From assembly GCA_003009795.1 (NCBI GenBank), contig PXPE01000001.1, positions 694,739-758,738 of the forward strand: a DNA stretch of 64,000 nucleotides. The letters run 5' to 3'. The notes under the pieces were generated by a model. It worked only from the letters and a program-made list of their open reading frames with translations, did not search any database and had not been told where the DNA came from. This document shows, piece after piece, positions 59,662 to 64,000 of the stretch. The position numbers were made by a program, and so were the translations under genes. Numbering within the stretch: the stretch's first letter is position 1; each line of letters starts with the position of its first letter. Source of the DNA: Nanohaloarchaea archaeon SW_7_43_1. GTDB taxonomy: Archaea > Nanohalarchaeota > Nanosalinia > Nanosalinales > Nanosalinaceae.

Positions 59662-62600
59662 ATGGAATATGGGGAGGCAGTCAGTGAGTTCGAGGAATTC
59701 TTTTCCGAAGCATATTATGAAGAAGTCGCTAGGACGGTAAAGGAAGGTGAAGAATCAGTTTTAGTGGATTTCCAGGAAATGGATATCTTCAACCCTGAAC
59801 TCAGTGACTATCTGAGAGAGAAACCTAATAGCGCGACAAATGCGGCCGAGGAAGGAATTCTTGGAGTAGACATAATTTCTGATGAAGAATTAACTGTAAG
59901 ATTTACTCACATGTCGGAGGAGGATTTCGTTTTACTTAAAAACCTCCGCTCACAGCATATCGGAAAGTTCATCCCGGTCAAAGGAATGATCAAGAGAGCT
60001 TCACAGGTAAAACCAGAGGTAGTATCAGCTATATTCGAGTGTTCACAGTGCGGAGATCGCTACGAGAAAGAACAGGACTCGTCAGAACTGAAATCGCCTT
60101 ATAAATGTGACTGCGGATCTAGAAAGTTCGAAGTCGAGGAGAAGAAAATGACCGACACCCAAAACATTGTGGTAGAAGAGGATCCTGAGTCACGGGCCGG
60201 ATCAGAGCAACCGGAGACATTATCCGTGAGACTGAAAGGCGACCTTGTTGATCCAAACTTCCAGAAGAAAGTAGTACCAGGTAACAAAGCCGAGATAACG
60301 GGAATAGTCAGAGAAGAACCTCTCAAAAAGAAATCAAAGAAATATAATATCTACATGGATGGAAACTACCTCGAGCCAACCGAACAAGAGTTCGAGGAAC
60401 TTGAACTTGGAGACGAAGAGATACAAGATATCAAAGAACTGTCTAAGAACCCGGAAATATTCGATAAAATAGCCAGATCAATCGCACCATCAATCTACGG
60501 CCACCATCAGATCAAGAAGGCTATCGCTCTCCAGATGTTTGGAGGAGTGAAGAAAACAAGAGAAGACGGAGTAAAATCCCGCGGAGACATCCACATATTA
60601 CTGATCGGGGAGCCGGGAACCGGTAAATCACAGATACTAAAATTCACAGGACAGATCGCGCCGAAAGGAAGATACGTTGTAGGTAAATCCTCGACCGGAG
60701 CAGGTTTGTGTGTGACGGGAGACACACTGATCCACACTGAAGAGGGCTTCAAAGAAATCGGTAAAATTGGAAAAGAAAACATCTCATTCAGACCAGAATT
60801 TGAAACTGCAAAGGAACACGAAATTAAGCTTCCGACGTTCTCAGATGGAGAAATTAGTGAGTCAAACTCCAGCTTGGTATGGAGGATGCCAGAAAAAAAA
60901 TGTATCAGGGCGGAGACAGTCTACGGGAAAGAAATCGAAGCATCAGAAGACACAGATATACTAACATGTGGAGAAGATGGATTGGAGTGGAAAAAGATAG
61001 ATGATATCGAGGAAGGAGATTTCATAGCCTCACCTGATTATACAGAGATAGATAGAAAATCTCCAGATATAGAAAAATACTACACGTTTGAAAACGAGAA
61101 GTTCAAGCTTGGACAGAAATCTTCGAAAGAGCTGAGAGATAGGATGAAGGAGAAACACGGAGATCTTAGAACTGCGGCTGAAGAGTTAAACCTTTCTGAA
61201 GATTTCGTGTATACAAGTATAAGAAAAAGATTCATTCCTTATCCAAGGCTCAAATACTTGCTCAAAGAGTTCAACTTGGAATTCGACCAACTAGAAATTA
61301 ATAGCGTTATGCTTCAAAACGGGGAAGAGTTTACACTACCTAAAGAATTCGACAGAAAACTAATGTACCTGATAGGGATGGTTTTCGGAGACGGGAACAT
61401 CTCTGTAGAGGAGAATAGAGGTTTAGTAAGAATATCGAACTCTGATAGAGATCTACTTAAAAGATGTCAAAATATAATTGAAGAAAAATTCTCGAAGAAA
61501 ATCAAAATAGAGAAACAAGAAGACAAGGTACCTTACCTAAGAATTCATAGCAAAACTATAGCCGAATTTTTCCAGAATCTGGGTATGCAGACGCCTAAAG
61601 AAGGGCTAAAACTAGATTTCGAGCTAACAATATCCCAAAATGCCGATAAATTCCTTCAAGGACTGTTAGATGCAGATGGCTCAGTAGTATCAAGAGATAA
61701 TGGAAGCGATAGTGTCCAATACTCTACAATAAGCCACAAATTAGCGGATCAGGTTCAGCTAATGCTAGAAACCTATGGAATAAAATCCAGAAAAAGAACA
61801 AGAGATAGAAGAGGAGTCGAAAGACTGGCGAATGGACAGGAAATAGAATCTCAACTAGTACAGAAACACTTGGTTATTAGAGGAGAACATATTGATAGAT
61901 TTAAAGAAGAACTAGGCTTCAAATCAGTGAAGAAGCACTCTTCACTGAAAGAAATTACAGGTAAGAAGAGAAACACAAATCAGGATATAGTTCCTGTCAA
62001 TAATATTTTGAAAAAATCCGAGGCCAGTCCAAAGAATCACTGGACATATTTCAATCAAGATAAGAACCCTGGAGAAAAAAGAGCGCAGCAGATACTAGAA
62101 GAAGTAAAACTTGAAGAACAGATAGCAGAGAAGCTAAAGAAGGTTCAAGAAGCAGAAATAAACTGGGAAAAAGTAAAGAAAGTAAAAGAAACTGGAGAGA
62201 AAGAACTCTACGACCTGACAGTACCTGAAACACATAATTTCATCGGAAACGGTATAATAACACATAACACTGCCGCTGTCGTCCGCGATGAGACAACTGG
62301 AGAGTTTGAACTGGAAGCAGGAGCGGTCGTACTGGCTAACAAAGGATTAGCAGCAATTGATGAAATAGATAAGATGTCTGAAGAAGACAGGTCTTCACTT
62401 CACGAAGCTATGGAGCAGCAACAGATCTCTATCTCGAAAGCAAATATTCAGGCAACTCTCCACGCACAGACATCGATTCTTGCGGCCGGAAACCCGAAAC
62501 TTGGACGGTTTGATCCCTACGAGCCGATCCCTCAACAGATCGAGATCGGGGACACACTGCTTTCAAGATTCGATTTCATCTTCCCGGTTAAAGACGAGCC

Positions 62601-63213
62601 GGACGAAGATAAGGACACTAAGCTATCCTCTCAGGTTCTCCAGAACCATATTGAGCCTGAGGAAACGGATGCTGAAGTACCTCAGGAAATGCTTAGAAAA
62701 TATGTTGCTTACGCAAAAAAGAATATCAGACCAACCCTGACGCAGGAGGCAGCGGACAAGATACAGGAGTTTTACGTTTCCATGAGAACCAAAGGAAGTG
62801 ACGAAGCCGGAGAATCAGTTCCTATAACAGCAAGACAGTTAGAAGCGCTGGTGAGAGTAGCAGAAGCCTCAGCTCGTTCAGAACTGAAAGATGATGTAAC
62901 AGTTGATGATGCACAGAGAGCGATAGATATCCTGACCTACTGCCTGAAACAAGTAGGTGTAGACCCAGAAACAGGAGAGTTTGACATCGATGTTGTGGAA
63001 TCCGGAGTAACATCCTCACAGAGAAACCGACAGCAGACAATCAAACACATACTTAACAGGATGGCAGGCGACTCATCATCTGATATGGAGGACGTACTTG
63101 ACGAGGCGGAGGAAGAAGGACTCGACAGAGGAAAGGCTGAAAAAATGATTAAACAGCTCATGAGGGACGGAGAGGTATTCGAACCTGAACCCGGAAAAGT
63201 CAAGATGATGTAA
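59662..63213 (+). CDS. mcm: MCM replicative helicase precursor containing an intein
   Basis: 1183 residues including a 520-residue intein; the mature helicase would be 663. The N-terminal domain has a CSQC-type zinc motif (residues ~126-155) and OB fold. Walker A GEPGTGKS has Lys322; the intein splits GKSSTGAGL from TAAVVRDE. Walker B IDEID is at 899-903 of the precursor. A winged-helix-like tail follows. Unwinds DNA at forks. It cannot work until the intein splices out. Confidence 0.96.
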   Translation: MEYGEAVSEFEEFFSEAYYEEVARTVKEGEESVLVDFQEMDIFNPELSDYLREKPNSATNAAEEGILGVDIISDEELTVRFTHMSEEDFVLLKNLRSQHIGKFIPVKGMIKRASQVKPEVVSAIFECSQCGDRYEKEQDSSELKSPYKCDCGSRKFEVEEKKMTDTQNIVVEEDPESRAGSEQPETLSVRLKGDLVDPNFQKKVVPGNKAEITGIVREEPLKKKSKKYNIYMDGNYLEPTEQEFEELELGDEEIQDIKELSKNPEIFDKIARSIAPSIYGHHQIKKAIALQMFGGVKKTREDGVKSRGDIHILLIGEPGTGKSQILKFTGQIAPKGRYVVGKSSTGAGLCVTGDTLIHTEEGFKEIGKIGKENISFRPEFETAKEHEIKLPTFSDGEISESNSSLVWRMPEKKCIRAETVYGKEIEASEDTDILTCGEDGLEWKKIDDIEEGDFIASPDYTEIDRKSPDIEKYYTFENEKFKLGQKSSKELRDRMKEKHGDLRTAAEELNLSEDFVYTSIRKRFIPYPRLKYLLKEFNLEFDQLEINSVMLQNGEEFTLPKEFDRKLMYLIGMVFGDGNISVEENRGLVRISNSDRDLLKRCQNIIEEKFSKKIKIEKQEDKVPYLRIHSKTIAEFFQNLGMQTPKEGLKLDFELTISQNADKFLQGLLDADGSVVSRDNGSDSVQYSTISHKLADQVQLMLETYGIKSRKRTRDRRGVERLANGQEIESQLVQKHLVIRGEHIDRFKEELGFKSVKKHSSLKEITGKKRNTNQDIVPVNNILKKSEASPKNHWTYFNQDKNPGEKRAQQILEEVKLEEQIAEKLKKVQEAEINWEKVKKVKETGEKELYDLTVPETHNFIGNGIITHNTAAVVRDETTGEFELEAGAVVLANKGLAAIDEIDKMSEEDRSSLHEAMEQQQISISKANIQATLHAQTSILAAGNPKLGRFDPYEPIPQQIEIGDTLLSRFDFIFPVKDEPDEDKDTKLSSQVLQNHIEPEETDAEVPQEMLRKYVAYAKKNIRPTLTQEAADKIQEFYVSMRTKGSDEAGESVPITARQLEALVRVAEASARSELKDDVTVDDAQRAIDILTYCLKQVGVDPETGEFDIDVVESGVTSSQRNRQQTIKHILNRMAGDSSSDMEDVLDEAEEEGLDRGKAEKMIKQLMRDGEVFEPEPGKVKMM
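60709..62268 (+). mobile_element. Intein with LAGLIDADG homing endonuclease in mcm
   Basis: Begins with Cys350 (CVTGDTLIHT) and ends GNGIITHN before Thr, giving the Cys1, block B and terminal His-Asn required for splicing. YLIGMVFGDGNI and FLQGLLDADGS are the two LAGLIDADG endonuclease motifs. Composition is visibly more AT-rich than the flanking mcm exons, suggesting transfer. Confidence 0.94.
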
Positions 63214-63218
63214 CTTCT

Positions 63219-63554
63219 TCAGAGATAATCTTCTTTCTCATCAAAAAACCCTGAGAAAATCTCATTAATTGTCCCATCAACTTCATTCTGATAAGTAGTT
63301 TCCTCTCTGTAATCTCTAATCTTTTCGCAATACTCTTCGGGATCATCAGACTCTGTTAAAATAGCACAGAGTTTTCCGAGTGCGAAAGCATCTCCTCCGG
63401 CTTCGGATAACTCTTTAACATTCTTACTTGCTGTTCTAGATGATTCACGATCGACTCCAATAAAGCTGCTGGAAACCTCCTGAAGGTAACGGGAAAAATT
63501 GCCGAACTCTTTAGATTCCATCTGCTCTATTTCCGAAAGTATTTCGTTCGCCAT
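63219..63554 (-). CDS. Uncharacterised 111-residue protein
   Basis: No family recognised. Helical and acidic, with ESSRTASKNVKELSEAGGDAFALGKL in the middle. Converges on mcm with a 5-bp gap and is divergent from the OB-fold gene. Confidence 0.6.
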   Translation of the reverse strand: MANEILSEIEQMESKEFGNFSRYLQEVSSSFIGVDRESSRTASKNVKELSEAGGDAFALGKLCAILTESDDPEEYCEKIRDYREETTYQNEVDGTINEIFSGFFDEKEDYL

Positions 63555-63637
63555 GAAAATAATATTTCGAACGAAGTATTATTTATTTCACCTCGGAACC
63601 ACGAAAGTACAAAAGAGTTAACCGAATTCAAGTAGAT

Positions 63638-64000
63638 ATGCCGCAGCAGAAAAGACAGACAGCCAAACTGGCGACAGCAGAGGAACTTAACTCAGGAAAA
63701 TACTTTCAGAAAGAGGGATTTACACCTAATTACCTTTTAGTCCCGAATGGGAGAAGATTCTCAAGAGCCCGAATGGTGGCAACTGTTGTAGACTCATTCA
63801 CAAACGACGATGAGACATATGGCTCATTAACACTGGATGATGGAACAGATACCATTCAGATCAAGTTCTTCAACGACCTCTCGCTTATTGAGGACTTTGA
63901 GACAGGAGATATAGTAGAGGCTGTTGGAAAAGTCAGGGAGTACCAGGGAGAAATCTATATGAACGCAGAGGTCCTGAAAGGACGCGAAGTAAAGGAAGAA
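63638..64000 (+). CDS. RPA-like OB-fold protein, C-terminus beyond window
   Basis: 121 codons are visible from ATG 63638 with no stop. ARMVATVVDSFTNDDE, YGSLTLDDGTDTIQIKFFND and GDIVEAVGKVREYQGEIYMNAE form an OB fold of the RPA or RPA-associated type. Probably binds single-stranded DNA. Adjacent to mcm, so a replication cluster. Confidence 0.75.
   Translation, partial: MPQQKRQTAKLATAEELNSGKYFQKEGFTPNYLLVPNGRRFSRARMVATVVDSFTNDDETYGSLTLDDGTDTIQIKFFNDLSLIEDFETGDIVEAVGKVREYQGEIYMNAEVLKGREVKEE

Overview
The window looks like chromosome of a salt-adapted DPANN archaeon, most probably a nanohaloarchaeote. The information-processing genes are archaeal throughout: TBP, TFB, MCM, an RPA-like OB protein, ATP-dependent DNA ligase, aRF1, aIF5A, a histone, L15e, RNase P proteins Rpp30 and Pop5, Nob1, Trm1, archaeal CCA-adding enzyme and Elp3. 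Proteins are rich in Asp/Glu but keep many lysines, base composition is only moderately GC, genes are packed with overlapping ends, and Shine-Dalgarno sites read GGTGA. No rRNA, tRNA, CRISPR array, insertion sequence or replication origin was recognised. Assignment to a lineage is inference; no database was searched.

Layout. 1-5 kb: two neighbouring secreted proteins (a 7-bladed propeller protein, cut by the window edge, and a DUF2341 protein) sharing a closely related C-terminal third. Between them lies a short remnant of the 3' end of nurA, and the intact nurA follows at 5.0-6.0 kb, so the secreted gene and the nurA tail were duplicated together. 6-24 kb: housekeeping enzymes (HAD phosphatase, XTP/dITP pyrophosphatase, MetRS, ValRS, aRF1, dCTP deaminase, AdoMet synthetase, TatD), two metallo-beta-lactamase-fold proteins, a tandem LURP-one-like pair, and a DedA-like protein with an exported metalloprotease. 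24.2-29.3 kb: an unfamiliar block with a small protein and a Q/N/S/G-rich disordered protein on one strand, and 566- and 844-residue proteins on the other. 29.3-31.7 kb: a DUF218 protein, a nucleotidyltransferase with a long helical tail, and a Nudix protein.

31.8-40.5 kb: a complete A-type ATP synthase operon on the minus strand, transcribed H-I-K-E-C-F-A-B-(103-residue unknown)-D. The four wider gaps in it (before K, E, A and B) are each filled by an open reading frame of 14 to 25 codons. Three of these overlap the next gene's start codon, and those three carry their own GGTGA ribosome-binding site. This arrangement, suggesting translational coupling or leader peptides that tune subunit ratios, is the most interesting feature I found.

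40.6-52.9 kb: Trm1, TFB with palindromes in its leader, an AI-2E-family membrane protein overlapping nob1 tail to tail, histone with aIF5A, a pilin-like protein, CCA-adding enzyme with adenylate kinase, Elp3, SppA, and a TrmB-type regulator with an inverted repeat at its own promoter. 53-64 kb: nitroreductase and DNA ligase, a membrane protein with a C2H2 zinc finger divergent from L15e, RNase P proteins, TBP with two identical TATA elements 28 bp apart, two convergent Nudix genes, a pterin carbinolamine dehydratase, MCM interrupted by a 520-residue homing-endonuclease intein, and the start of an OB-fold protein.
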